Assembly: GCF_900142205.1 (NCBI RefSeq)
Contig: NZ_FRAA01000003.1
Span: forward strand, 186,001-250,000
Length of the DNA: 64,000 nucleotides
Direction: 5' to 3'
Source of the DNA: Reichenbachiella agariperforans
GTDB taxonomy: Bacteria > Bacteroidota > Bacteroidia > Cytophagales > Cyclobacteriaceae
Position 1 is the stretch's first letter. Every line of letters starts with the position of its first letter. A program made the position numbers and the translations under genes. Under the pieces are notes generated by a model. It did not search any database. It saw only the letters and a list, made by a program, of their open reading frames with translations, and was not told where the DNA came from. This document shows, in pieces, positions 46,746 to 55,816 of the stretch.

Positions 46746-47090
46746 AAAACAACAACAAACACATATACACATGACAAAAACCATAAAACAAAGCAAAGAA
46801 ACACTCACATTAGAAGCCTGAAGGTACACCATGCCAAAACAGGATAACTGTCTTTAACCACTAGAGATACAGCGTTTAACAATATCAGAAAAACACGCAT
46901 AACCTATTTATAAGTGGGGTTTATAAACCTTACAGTTAGGCTCAAGCCTAGGGAACAGAAGAACAAAAGCATCTAAACAACTCAAAACCAATTGTTTTTA
47001 ACATCTACGCATAAAAAAAGCGAACCTAATTGATTCGCTTTTTTTATGCGGTATTTCACTCCCGATAAGTAATTGTTTCCTATTAAAAAC
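46746..47090. other. Intergenic region between susC promoter and the decayed gene
   Basis: 345 bp without a gene. It contains the strong terminator at 47008-47050; between 46746 and 47007 I see only A/C-rich sequence of low complexity and no further half-site array. Confidence 0.6.
47008..47050. terminator. Bidirectional terminator
   Basis: CGCATAAAAAAAGCGAA (47008-47024) pairs perfectly with 47034-47050; the A7 and T7 tracts within the arms give U-runs on either strand. It closes the ampG-amidase operon coming from the right on the minus strand and insulates the susC promoter. Confidence 0.85.
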
Positions 47091-47475
47091 TTACAAAACA
47101 ACAATTTTCCGTAACATATACTCCCCATCACTGGTCAACACCTTCAATACATGCACTCCACTCACTGATAATGGCAATAATTGACTATAACTACTGGTTT
47201 CTATATTACTCCACTATTAAGGTAATTGATAAGTATATATTTCAACCTCACTCAAATCGGCTATCACGCAAAAAGACATTAAATTTTTCATTCACCCCAT
47301 TTTCGTATAGCAAATCAGTTTTGCTCTCGAAATACCGGACTGACTGAGGCATGCTCTCATTCAAATCTACCCTAGGTACCCAGACGACATCATTCGTCTG
47401 GGCATAGCTTGTTGTTGTGGTGATCAGTGCGAAAACTATGGCACTGACCTGATGTATAGTCTTGAATAAAGGCAT
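47091..47475 (-). pseudogene. Decayed secreted protein gene: N-terminus with signal peptide plus T9SS tail remnant
   Basis: The first part (47248-47475) codes for 75 residues: a signal peptide (ending TSYAQ) and a short segment with MPQSVRYFESKTDLL that weakly recalls the start of phosphodiester glycosidase (NAGPA-like) proteins. It then hits a stop. Downstream, 47091-47216 on the same strand but in another frame encodes a clear end of a T9SS sorting domain (GVHVLKVLTSDGEYMLRKIVVL-like tail) preceded by a TAG. The middle of the gene is missing. It was the last gene of the amidase operon, 13 bp after the TolB-like gene. Confidence 0.7.
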
Positions 47476-47488
47476 CTTTTAATCCTCC

Positions 47489-48301
47489 CTATTGCTCTCT
47501 ATCAACATTGAGCAGATAGATCTCACCATTCGGCGTATGAAATAGCACTTTGGTTCCTAATGAATTAACCGCTGGGAAAAGAGCAATTTGTTTGTTCAAA
47601 TCAGTCAAACGACTAGCTCCTTCGATGTTATCCAAAGAAGCTATCATGACAGTAGAAGAAACATACTGATAGCCGTCATCTTTGGTATTGGTATAAAGCA
47701 CCGTGTGGTTATCTACCCATTTAGGAAACTCAACATCACCTAATTCACGCAATACATTTCCATCCATATCGGTCACAAAAGAACCTAAACCAGATACACG
47801 AAACGCAAGTTTGGTTTGATCAGGAGAGACCGAAACATTAAGGTAATCTGCTTCTCCCAATGGCTTAATAACTTTTGTACCCTGTAAACCATTCACTTCG
47901 ATCGCTCTCAAGTCACGAGTTGCTTCTGCAAAAACACCAGTTCCGATTCGTCGTGCAGAAACCAATGATTCCTCAGAGATTTTGCTACGTGAGCCACTAG
48001 ACCAAACATAAGAATAACTCCCATGGTCTTTGGTATCAAACCTTACTTCATCAGATTGAACAACGGCTTCATACCCCGCTCCTGACTCCTCAGAAATAAC
48101 TATCTCATCCTTTGTTGTGAGGTTATAAGTTTTCAAACCTTTGAAATTTTGACCTGTGACTATTATATCATCAGAGCCTGGGACGAACTGAGGGTAATAC
48201 CCCGTTACATCCAGTTTTTCTACTCCTATCACATGAACCGACTGGCTATTAGCACCGAGTGCTATTGCACTCATCAGAAAAATTAATATCGCTTTTTTCA
48301 T
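47489..48301 (-). CDS. TolB-like beta-propeller protein, periplasmic (paralogue A)
   Basis: About 270 residues from the ATG at 48301, giving a clean signal peptide (ending GANSQ); an ATG at 48328 overlapping the amidase stop as TAATG is the alternative. PD40/TolB-type strands recur: VTGYYPQFVPGSDDIIVTG, YLNVSVSPDQTKLAFRVSG, PKWVDNHTVLYTNTKDDG and a terminal GEIYLLNVD. It is a paralogue of the lipoprotein at 51583-52482 (same GYYPQF/GYFPQF opening, same D-x-x-VLYxxTxDDG strand). Probably a binding partner of the amidase encoded between them. Confidence 0.75.
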   Translation of the reverse strand: MKKAILIFLMSAIALGANSQSVHVIGVEKLDVTGYYPQFVPGSDDIIVTGQNFKGLKTYNLTTKDEIVISEESGAGYEAVVQSDEVRFDTKDHGSYSYVWSSGSRSKISEESLVSARRIGTGVFAEATRDLRAIEVNGLQGTKVIKPLGEADYLNVSVSPDQTKLAFRVSGLGSFVTDMDGNVLRELGDVEFPKWVDNHTVLYTNTKDDGYQYVSSTVMIASLDNIEGASRLTDLNKQIALFPAVNSLGTKVLFHTPNGEIYLLNVDREQ

Positions 48302-48327
48302 CTTTTCGTCTTTAATGTCAATACTCA

Positions 48328-51300
48328 TTATTGTTTCAGAAACCGAATCATTGATTTCGCATCATCACTTTGGATCGAAAGCCAATACATGCCTGACGAC
48401 AATTCTGCAGTAGGCAAGGAAATCTGATGATCAACCGACTGAATCATCCATTGATTGTGTTTGTGCCCCTGTATGTCATACACTGCTATGGTATAGATTT
48501 GATCCGCTGCGTTACCGATCTGCAAGGTTGCATCTCCTGACGATGGGTTTGGATATAAAACCCAAGCTTGATCTATTTGTTCTAAACTCGCTAAAACCTC
48601 TTCTTCTCCTTTTAAGTAAGCTGAAACTTGAGCAATCACTGCCTCCAAATCAGACTGCACAGCTGTCTCTAATGGAAAAGAAATATAAATCACTGCCCCA
48701 GTGGCCTCTCCCCCAAAAGCTCCTTCATAGGCAACACCAGAAAAGTGTTCACTATCATTAAAAGAGAATATATTCTCAGCATCCTCTGTAGCAGAAATCT
48801 CATCTGGATAATCTTCTGGATACACAACACCTATAGGCACATTAAGTGTTTCGAACAAGCCGCCAGCGACACCTTCAGCCACTGTAAAGCTCGGTCCTCC
48901 ATCGGACTGATACACTGCTTTTAGATAATTAGTATAGAAGGCTTGGTCTGTTGTTGTTCCTTTGGAATACAAATCCCAGCCTATTTCACTTCCTGATATA
49001 AACAATTGACCTCCCTGATCTAAATAGGCCTGCAATAGAACCTGTTCTCCGTCTGATAGTGTCTCGTAAACTGTAGATTCATCACCCAAAAACCAGAATA
49101 CACGATCGTAATCCATCAAACTAACCACTCCATCAGCTACCTGCTCATTGGCTACTGTATGTACAGTTCCATCATATGCAGCACTGGCACCTAAATAGTA
49201 TCGAGCAGCAAAATCATGATTACCTGATTTGTACGAACCCGAAACTCTATCAAACCCATCAACGATCAATGTTTTAAAAGCAACATCACTGCTTTTAACT
49301 GCATAAGTATCACTAGATAGACTCTCCGACCCTCCGTCTGCTACAGCTACCACACTGAACACAGACACCTCATCGGCAGAATGATCGGTGAAATATTCGT
49401 CAACCAATACCAATTCATAGGTAGTTGAAGTCAATTCACTCTCATCGGCTAATAAAACACGTGTACTCAAATCATCATCCAAAGAATAATAAACTCTAAA
49501 TCCAGATAGCAACGCATCGTCACTGCTAGCAGTCCATGACAACACTCTACCTGCTTCTGATTCAGTGGCTGACAATAGTGTAGGTCTATTAGGTGTATAA
49601 TCATAATATGACCCCACTTCTAGATAATCCATGGCGCTTTTGAGCAAAAACTGTTGATCAAGCGTAGAAGTTGTTTCTATCGGGAAGGAAAAATACAGCA
49701 CACCACCTGCTTCAGTAGAATTGCCAAAAACTCCTTTGTAACCAACCCCTCCATGCGCTCCTTCGACTGCATAAGAAAACACCTCTTCGGCACCTTCGAC
49801 AGCTGCTATATCATCTGGATAATCTTCTGGATAAGTAATCCCAAAATCTATGGTCTGACCACCGAACAATGTCCCTTCTAGCCCTGTCGCTGGCGAAAAC
49901 GTCACAGATCCGTCACCGATACATGTTGCCTTGAGGTATGAAGCATAAAACGCTTGATCTGCTGCATCACCTTTGATCCCCAAGTCCCAGCCTATCTCAG
50001 ATCCAGAGACCAATAAGTTTCCTCCAGCATCTAGATAATCCGCTATAAGGGCTTGCTCACTAGTACTGAATGTTTCGTTAGTCGTAGACTCATCACCTAA
50101 TATCCAGACGACCAAATCATAATCAGACAAACTTACCTTTCCGTCCACTACGCTCTCGTTCGTAGAAGATGAGATACCCGCTAGTCGCATATCACGTATC
50201 GCCATCATATAGTCTGAGATAAAAGTATGGTATTCTTCCGTATACGAACCGCTACGTCTATCGAAACCATCGACGATCAACACTTGATCAGCCGTAGCTC
50301 CTAGACGTGAAAAGACTTGTCCTCCTTCGCTCTCCGCTCCTGACTCTGCAACCGAACGCAACTCAAAATGATAAGCTTCTTCCTGAGGCGTGTATTTAAA
50401 ATCTGCGTCTGAAGCAAGTACAACAGATGTAGTCGTTTCATCGAGTGTCGTTTCGTCAGCTGCCAACGTCCAATTCTCCATGGTATCGTCAGTCGCATAG
50501 TATAGCCGGTAACCCAATAATGTTTCTTCCGTATTGGCAGCCCACTTCACCGAAACGCCAGACGTACCGACAGCTTCTAAAGCTAACATTTGTGGCACAG
50601 CTGGAGCTCCTCCTACTTCGGTCAGTTCGAAATCTGTCTCGGTATACTCTCCTGCCACTATATCGATGGTCTGAATTTTGGCATCATATCCAAACTTCTC
50701 AACCTTCATTTCATACGAACCAGGTGCTAACCAATCAAAGAAATAAAACCCATTGAGAAACACATCTCCTTCGAACACCTGTTCGTCCTCAGTACCTGGC
50801 TGAAGTGTAACTGTAATTTCATTGAGCGCTGCTCCATCTCTGTCTAGCACTAATCCACCAGCCTCTCCTACGCTTAGATCTGGCTGTTCGAAATAGGCTA
50901 AAAATGACTTAACAATACTCCAAGCTGCCGCTTTACGATAGCTACTGCTCATCAACCTTCTTCCTTCGTTTAGATTACTATGAAATGACGCTTCGGACAA
51001 TGTACTAGGCATGTTTAGATTGTTAAGCACACCCAAACCATTAGTATATCCAGTAAATGGAATATCTGCACGAGCATACTTAGTGGTCGTACGCATATAG
51101 GCAAACAACTCATCATCCATGATCTCTGCCATCTCGTATGACTCGGGATAATCTGCGGTACCATCCTCTGGCCCTGCGTATAACACGAGCGTATAGTTAA
51201 CCGTCTGATTATCTACTCCATTGGTGTGAAACGAGTGAAAATAATCGGATTCAAAGGCATTGCCTACTTGAACGCGATCTGATAAACTCGGATCTCGATC

Positions 51301-51579
51301 TTCCGCTTCGGGATCATTGGTCACTTTAGTCACCTTCACCTCTGCTCCCAATTTTTGCAGTAGTGTATCTAGGTAGCCTACGACCTCCCAGTTCGCATCC
51401 GACTCGTAGTACGTCACACCCAACCCTAGTTCGGTAGGTCTATCATTGCTGTCGTGACCTCCATGACCAGGATCTAGACAAATCCTAATCCCATCTAGTG
51501 GCTCCTGTGCTTTGGACGAAAAGATCGCACAAAAGCATAACAGCATCAAACACAGTGTTTTTTGAGTTATTGTTTTCAT
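48328..51579 (-). CDS. N-acetylmuramoyl-L-alanine amidase (Amidase_3) with duplicated C-terminal domains and T9SS sorting domain
   Basis: 1083 residues with a signal peptide (ending SSKAQ). The Amidase_3 domain (about 30-230) has zinc ligands in DPGHGGHD, the Glu in YYESDAN and the His in SFHTNG, plus the catalytic Glu in LSEASFHSN. Then a carboxypeptidase-regulatory-like domain, an Fn3 domain, and a 220-residue module (VLIVDGFDRRSGSY ... SGSEIGWDLG) that occurs twice with an Fn3 between. A T9SS type A sorting domain (LYPNPSSGDATLQI ... FLKQ) ends it. It should cut stem peptides off peptidoglycan at the cell surface or outside. Confidence 0.93.
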   Translation of the reverse strand: MKTITQKTLCLMLLCFCAIFSSKAQEPLDGIRICLDPGHGGHDSNDRPTELGLGVTYYESDANWEVVGYLDTLLQKLGAEVKVTKVTNDPEAEDRDPSLSDRVQVGNAFESDYFHSFHTNGVDNQTVNYTLVLYAGPEDGTADYPESYEMAEIMDDELFAYMRTTTKYARADIPFTGYTNGLGVLNNLNMPSTLSEASFHSNLNEGRRLMSSSYRKAAAWSIVKSFLAYFEQPDLSVGEAGGLVLDRDGAALNEITVTLQPGTEDEQVFEGDVFLNGFYFFDWLAPGSYEMKVEKFGYDAKIQTIDIVAGEYTETDFELTEVGGAPAVPQMLALEAVGTSGVSVKWAANTEETLLGYRLYYATDDTMENWTLAADETTLDETTTSVVLASDADFKYTPQEEAYHFELRSVAESGAESEGGQVFSRLGATADQVLIVDGFDRRSGSYTEEYHTFISDYMMAIRDMRLAGISSSTNESVVDGKVSLSDYDLVVWILGDESTTNETFSTSEQALIADYLDAGGNLLVSGSEIGWDLGIKGDAADQAFYASYLKATCIGDGSVTFSPATGLEGTLFGGQTIDFGITYPEDYPDDIAAVEGAEEVFSYAVEGAHGGVGYKGVFGNSTEAGGVLYFSFPIETTSTLDQQFLLKSAMDYLEVGSYYDYTPNRPTLLSATESEAGRVLSWTASSDDALLSGFRVYYSLDDDLSTRVLLADESELTSTTYELVLVDEYFTDHSADEVSVFSVVAVADGGSESLSSDTYAVKSSDVAFKTLIVDGFDRVSGSYKSGNHDFAARYYLGASAAYDGTVHTVANEQVADGVVSLMDYDRVFWFLGDESTVYETLSDGEQVLLQAYLDQGGQLFISGSEIGWDLYSKGTTTDQAFYTNYLKAVYQSDGGPSFTVAEGVAGGLFETLNVPIGVVYPEDYPDEISATEDAENIFSFNDSEHFSGVAYEGAFGGEATGAVIYISFPLETAVQSDLEAVIAQVSAYLKGEEEVLASLEQIDQAWVLYPNPSSGDATLQIGNAADQIYTIAVYDIQGHKHNQWMIQSVDHQISLPTAELSSGMYWLSIQSDDAKSMIRFLKQ

Positions 51580-51582
51580 ATT

Positions 51583-52482
51583 TTACTCTGGTTTAAAAAT
51601 ATACATCTGTCCTTCGGGTGTATTCGCTGTGATCTGTAGCGTAGCGGTATCAAAATTTGGGTTTTCGAGGGCTACATCTAAATCACTCCCAACAGGAGTC
51701 ATTTTATTATTTTGAATATCTAACACGCCGATTTCTGCAGACAGCTGCTGCATACCGTCATCAGTCGTTTTAGCATATAGTACGGTTTGGTTATTGATCC
51801 AAATATCGGCATGTACATCTGCCAATTCATGCATGATATTTCCTTTCAAGTCACAGATGACCGCTACATTCCCTGCCGATTTGGTAAGTATTTTTTTCCC
51901 ATCAGGAGACAAAACTGCATATAGATAGTTTCCTTCACCTTGTGGTTTAACCGGTTGCTCCTCACCGCTCACCATGATCCCAGACAGATCCTCTGCTAAC
52001 GATACAGTTGTCTCTCCAGAGAGACTTTTGTGGTACTCCTGTGGAGAAAATCTTGCAAACTCTGAAGCCACCTTAGTCACTTCTTTGGTTTTCATATCGA
52101 TCTGTTCCAATCGCTTCGTTTTGCCTTTGACTTGATAGGTAACCTTATCACCAGAAATTACCGGTAGATATCCAGCACCTCGTTGATCCGTTAGTTGCGT
52201 TACCTCATTAGTGGTCAAGTCTAGCATCCAAAGACCTTCGTACTTTTGATCAGTATAGAGCAAAATCTTTCCCTCAGTGGAAAACTGAGGGAAATAACCT
52301 GTAGGCTCCAATAGCTCTGCAGTATATGACCCGTTAGAAACAGGCGTTTCTTCTTTCTCTTCCACGACCTCTTGAACAGCGGTTTCTTGACCGACTTGGT
52401 TCGTTTCATTAGCTGCTCCCTCTTTAGACGGGGAGCAGCTAACTACTTGTAGAATCAACATTAAAACAATCAATTTTCTCAT
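51583..52482 (-). CDS. TolB-like beta-propeller lipoprotein (paralogue B)
   Basis: 299 residues with lipoprotein signal (LQVVSC, Cys at 16) and an acidic Glu/Val linker. The body is a PD40-type propeller: TGYFPQFSTEGKILLYTD, LWMLDLTTNEVTQLTDQRGAGYLPVISG, YLYAVLSPDGKKIL, WINNQTVLYAKTTDDG, and GQMYIF at the end. It is homologous to the protein at 47489-48301. Its start overlaps the GHL10 stop by 4 bp and its stop is 4 bp from the amidase start, so expression is tightly coupled to both enzymes. Confidence 0.8.
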   Translation of the reverse strand: MRKLIVLMLILQVVSCSPSKEGAANETNQVGQETAVQEVVEEKEETPVSNGSYTAELLEPTGYFPQFSTEGKILLYTDQKYEGLWMLDLTTNEVTQLTDQRGAGYLPVISGDKVTYQVKGKTKRLEQIDMKTKEVTKVASEFARFSPQEYHKSLSGETTVSLAEDLSGIMVSGEEQPVKPQGEGNYLYAVLSPDGKKILTKSAGNVAVICDLKGNIMHELADVHADIWINNQTVLYAKTTDDGMQQLSAEIGVLDIQNNKMTPVGSDLDVALENPNFDTATLQITANTPEGQMYIFKPE

Positions 52483-54023
52483 TTTTTCGGATTTTTAAGT
52501 GACACTTTTATCATTACACCTTTGCTCGGCTTACTCTCGTTGTACAAGCGACTCAGTGCCGTCACAGCATAAGTATATTTTTTGCGGCGCTGAACGGACT
52601 TATCTACATAAAACGTGGTACTGGCACGTTGGATATCTAGGATATTCTTTGGATCCTCAAAGTCTCCTGTCTCCTTGCCTTCGAAACGGTATATCGCTAC
52701 ATACTTAGCCGTACTATCAGGCATTTGCCAGTTTAGATACACGCCATCGAACTCATTTTGCGCAGAAATACTGTCAGGCATCGTAGGTATTTTTCGTCCC
52801 AACCAACTCATCGCTGGAATGAGAGCCTTTGTACTGTATAGGTCTGTCCTGAGTGAATCACTAAAACCTAGTGGGTTTTGTAGCATAGACTTAGCACTGA
52901 AGTAGGCACCGCCCTGAATATTTTCTAGTTCTCTGGACAAACGAATCTGATCGGGAACCTCTGAAGGATTTTGCCAAGCACTATCTGCACCTTCCAGTCC
53001 AATTCGGTAAGAAGCATGTCCCACATAGACGTGCCCATTGAACGGTTGCTCGTTCCACCACTTGAGCACCTTGCTATACGAGAGCTTTGGATGGTCTATG
53101 TGCAAATACAACTGAGGTAGTACATAATCGATCCAGCCTTCTTCCATCCATAACAGTACGTCTGCAAACAAATCGTCATAGTTCGTTTGACCAGCATCCG
53201 AGTCAGATCCTCTCGGATCATCAGCTATATTTCTCCAGACACCAAAAGGGCTAATCCCAAACTTGACCCAAGGCTTGACACTTTTGATCGTGTCATTGAG
53301 CATTTGTATGACGGTATTTACATTTTCACGTCTCCAGTCATCTTTTTGCTCCAGTTCAAAATCCTGACCATAGGTAGCAAAAGAAAGAGAATCGGGAAAT
53401 TCCTTCCCCCATATTCTATAGGGATAAAAATAATCATCGAAATGTACTGCATCAATATCGTACCTAACCGTCACGTCCTTGATCACATCCGTCACGTAAG
53501 ACTTGACCTCTGGAATTCCTGGATCAAAATACATACGATCTCCATAGGTCACAAACCATTCGGGCTTAGTGTAGAGCAGGTTAGTAGAGTCCTCTGGCAT
53601 TTCCTCAAAGTCCACCAATGCTCTGTACGGATTGAACCAAGCATGAAATTCCATTCCTCTATCATGCGCCTCATCGATCATAAAAGTCAGCGGGTCATAA
53701 TATGGGTCAGGCGCTTGGCCACTCACTCCTGTCAAGTATCTAGACCAAGGTTCCTTTTCTGAATAATACAATGCATCCGCCGATGGTCTAACCTGCACAA
53801 TAACCGCATTGATTCCCGTCATTTCGTGATGATCCAACAGTTTTCGGTATTCAGCTTTTTGATCCTCTACAGTTAGTCCTGGTTTAGAGGGCCAATCAAT
53901 ATTCTTGACCGTTGCAATCCACGCTGCTCTAAACTCGCGCTTTGGTGCAGTCTGGGCGAAAGCAGATAGACCACTCACTAGAGCAATCATCACTACCAAC
54001 ACCCTCTTCTCAATTCCTTTCAT
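52479..54023 (-). CDS. GHL10 (DUF187, DigH-like) glycosyl hydrolase, second copy
   Basis: 514 residues from the ATG at 54023, which gives a signal peptide (ending LSAFAQ); an ATG at 54041 is possible, and the frame's first codon is only a TTG. Residues about 28-415 are the GHL10 barrel: FRAAWIATVKNIDWPSKPG, AVIVQVRPSADALYYSEKEPWS, FHAWFNPYRALVDF and the acidic AVHFDDYFYPY motif, all shared with the enzyme at 36678-39440. One Fn3-like domain follows; no T9SS tail, so it is probably periplasmic. It likely cuts glycan strands freed of peptides by the amidase in the same operon. Confidence 0.9.
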   Translation of the reverse strand: MKGIEKRVLVVMIALVSGLSAFAQTAPKREFRAAWIATVKNIDWPSKPGLTVEDQKAEYRKLLDHHEMTGINAVIVQVRPSADALYYSEKEPWSRYLTGVSGQAPDPYYDPLTFMIDEAHDRGMEFHAWFNPYRALVDFEEMPEDSTNLLYTKPEWFVTYGDRMYFDPGIPEVKSYVTDVIKDVTVRYDIDAVHFDDYFYPYRIWGKEFPDSLSFATYGQDFELEQKDDWRRENVNTVIQMLNDTIKSVKPWVKFGISPFGVWRNIADDPRGSDSDAGQTNYDDLFADVLLWMEEGWIDYVLPQLYLHIDHPKLSYSKVLKWWNEQPFNGHVYVGHASYRIGLEGADSAWQNPSEVPDQIRLSRELENIQGGAYFSAKSMLQNPLGFSDSLRTDLYSTKALIPAMSWLGRKIPTMPDSISAQNEFDGVYLNWQMPDSTAKYVAIYRFEGKETGDFEDPKNILDIQRASTTFYVDKSVQRRKKYTYAVTALSRLYNESKPSKGVMIKVSLKNPKK

Positions 54024-54142
54024 TTTTCTATTTCCTCTCATTGTGTTACCACTTTTCAATAAATCATCCTCGTGACAAGTCCACGAGATATTAACCTTCT
54101 AATCAGCCATATACTTAGACCGAAGGGATTATCTCCCTGCGG

Positions 54143-55816
54143 TTAAATACTTACAGGCAGTATTCCCTTTGCTTCTTTTTTATTACTCACTATTTCATAT
54201 GCCAGACGATGCGTGTATTCGTTCTCCTGATAGGCCAGCAACATAGACTTCACATGGTTTAAACTACCCAACTTAGAGACCGCATAGGCATTGCCAAAGA
54301 AGACGAGGTAAACTGGCACCGCATTAGACAAATCAGCAACCAGCTGAGCCATCTCTGCAGTTATCCCAAAATTGTCTGGTGCTTTGAGTTTCACATTGTG
54401 TATCGCTACAATGACTGCTTGCTTTTCTTTGAGTTCACTAATCACTTTCTCCTTCTTACTCTCGATTTGATCAAAACGTAGAGAAATGCTTTTCTCAATT
54501 CCCAAATCTTTTGTAACCAACTGTTCAAATAGTGGCGTTCCTGTTTGATCCAGAGTTCCTTTGAGCAAAGTATGGTGACTCAGCGCGCCTTGTTCGGCCT
54601 GATCCCCATTAGCAAATAGAGACAGCATACCAATAGATTCATCGTTCAATAACCCTTCAGTATGCTTCACCTGCGTCATCGAAGCTTCATACAACTGTTC
54701 ATTGATCGTACGCGTATCTCGATTAATATCCTCTAATATCCCTTCTAGTTTGATAGGCTCTATCTGATCCAGCCCCATGTTATATTTAGCTACGAGTTGC
54801 TTTAAACATCTCTCGTCTAACTGTTCTTCAGTGATACTGCCGTCCGCTAATGCAACTTTGAACTGTTGTATAGTTGCTTCGACATCCTGCACAAAGAGCA
54901 GTACATCATTGCCAGCTTTGAACGCTTCTACATCCACCTCTCCTATTGCATAGTGATCTGCTACTGCCTTCATATCCAACGCATCTGTAAATACCAGACC
55001 TTCAAACCCCATGTCACCTTTTAGCAAATCTTGTACAATAGAGCGAGACAAAGTAGAGGCGCGTTTGGTATCTGGCTCCAACTGTGGAATCTGCAAATGC
55101 GCGACCATGACGGCCCCCAAACCTGCTGCAAATAGCTTCTTAAACGGGTAGAGTTCCGTCTCTTCCAGTTCTGCACGAGACTTGTCCAATTTAGGCAGCT
55201 CCTTGTGCGAATCTGATGCTGTATCACCATGCCCTGGAAAATGCTTGGCTACAGCCAAAATCCCTTCAGATTGCATCCCTTTCATGTAAGCGGTACCCTT
55301 TTGAGCTACTTTTATTTTGTCCTGACCAAACGAACGAAAATTAATTACTGGATTATCGGGATTCGTATTCACATCAATAACAGGGGCATGATTGACGTGA
55401 ATTCCTATCCTTTTCATCTGGCGAGCAACGATTCCCCCCATTTCTTCAATGGCTTTTTCATCCTCTATTGCACCTAACGTCATTTGATATGGAAAAGGCT
55501 CAGCATTATCCAGTCGCATCCCCAGTCCCCATTCACCATCGATAGAGATCATCAGGGGTGTTTCACTAGATGACTGATATTCATTGGTCAAACGTGCTTG
55601 ACTCACAGGGTCTCCCTGAAAGAATATTAACCCTCCCACTCCATACTTTTGTATGAGATCTTTGATATAGGTAGTGTGCTCATCGTTCTTATTAGACCAT
55701 GTAGCGACATGTATCAATTGTCCAATTTTTTGTTCGACAGAAAATCCACTAAGCATTTGACTCGCCCAGCTTTGAGCTTGGCTATCTTCCTGACCTACTT
55801 TAATATCGTTTTTCAT
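54143..55816 (-). CDS. nagZ: Beta-N-acetylglucosaminidase, GH3 (NagZ-like)
   Basis: 557 residues without a signal peptide, so cytoplasmic. The GH3 barrel (about 15-340) contains the NagZ motif KHFPGHGDTASDSH (about 190, carrying the catalytic Asp-His dyad loop) and VFTDALDMKAVADHY with the nucleophile Asp. The last 200 residues form the second alpha/beta domain seen in long GH3 enzymes. NagZ removes non-reducing GlcNAc from GlcNAc-MurNAc(-peptide). Its start overlaps the ampG stop by 4 bp, which links it directly to imported muropeptides. Confidence 0.94.
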   Translation of the reverse strand: MKNDIKVGQEDSQAQSWASQMLSGFSVEQKIGQLIHVATWSNKNDEHTTYIKDLIQKYGVGGLIFFQGDPVSQARLTNEYQSSSETPLMISIDGEWGLGMRLDNAEPFPYQMTLGAIEDEKAIEEMGGIVARQMKRIGIHVNHAPVIDVNTNPDNPVINFRSFGQDKIKVAQKGTAYMKGMQSEGILAVAKHFPGHGDTASDSHKELPKLDKSRAELEETELYPFKKLFAAGLGAVMVAHLQIPQLEPDTKRASTLSRSIVQDLLKGDMGFEGLVFTDALDMKAVADHYAIGEVDVEAFKAGNDVLLFVQDVEATIQQFKVALADGSITEEQLDERCLKQLVAKYNMGLDQIEPIKLEGILEDINRDTRTINEQLYEASMTQVKHTEGLLNDESIGMLSLFANGDQAEQGALSHHTLLKGTLDQTGTPLFEQLVTKDLGIEKSISLRFDQIESKKEKVISELKEKQAVIVAIHNVKLKAPDNFGITAEMAQLVADLSNAVPVYLVFFGNAYAVSKLGSLNHVKSMLLAYQENEYTHRLAYEIVSNKKEAKGILPVSI

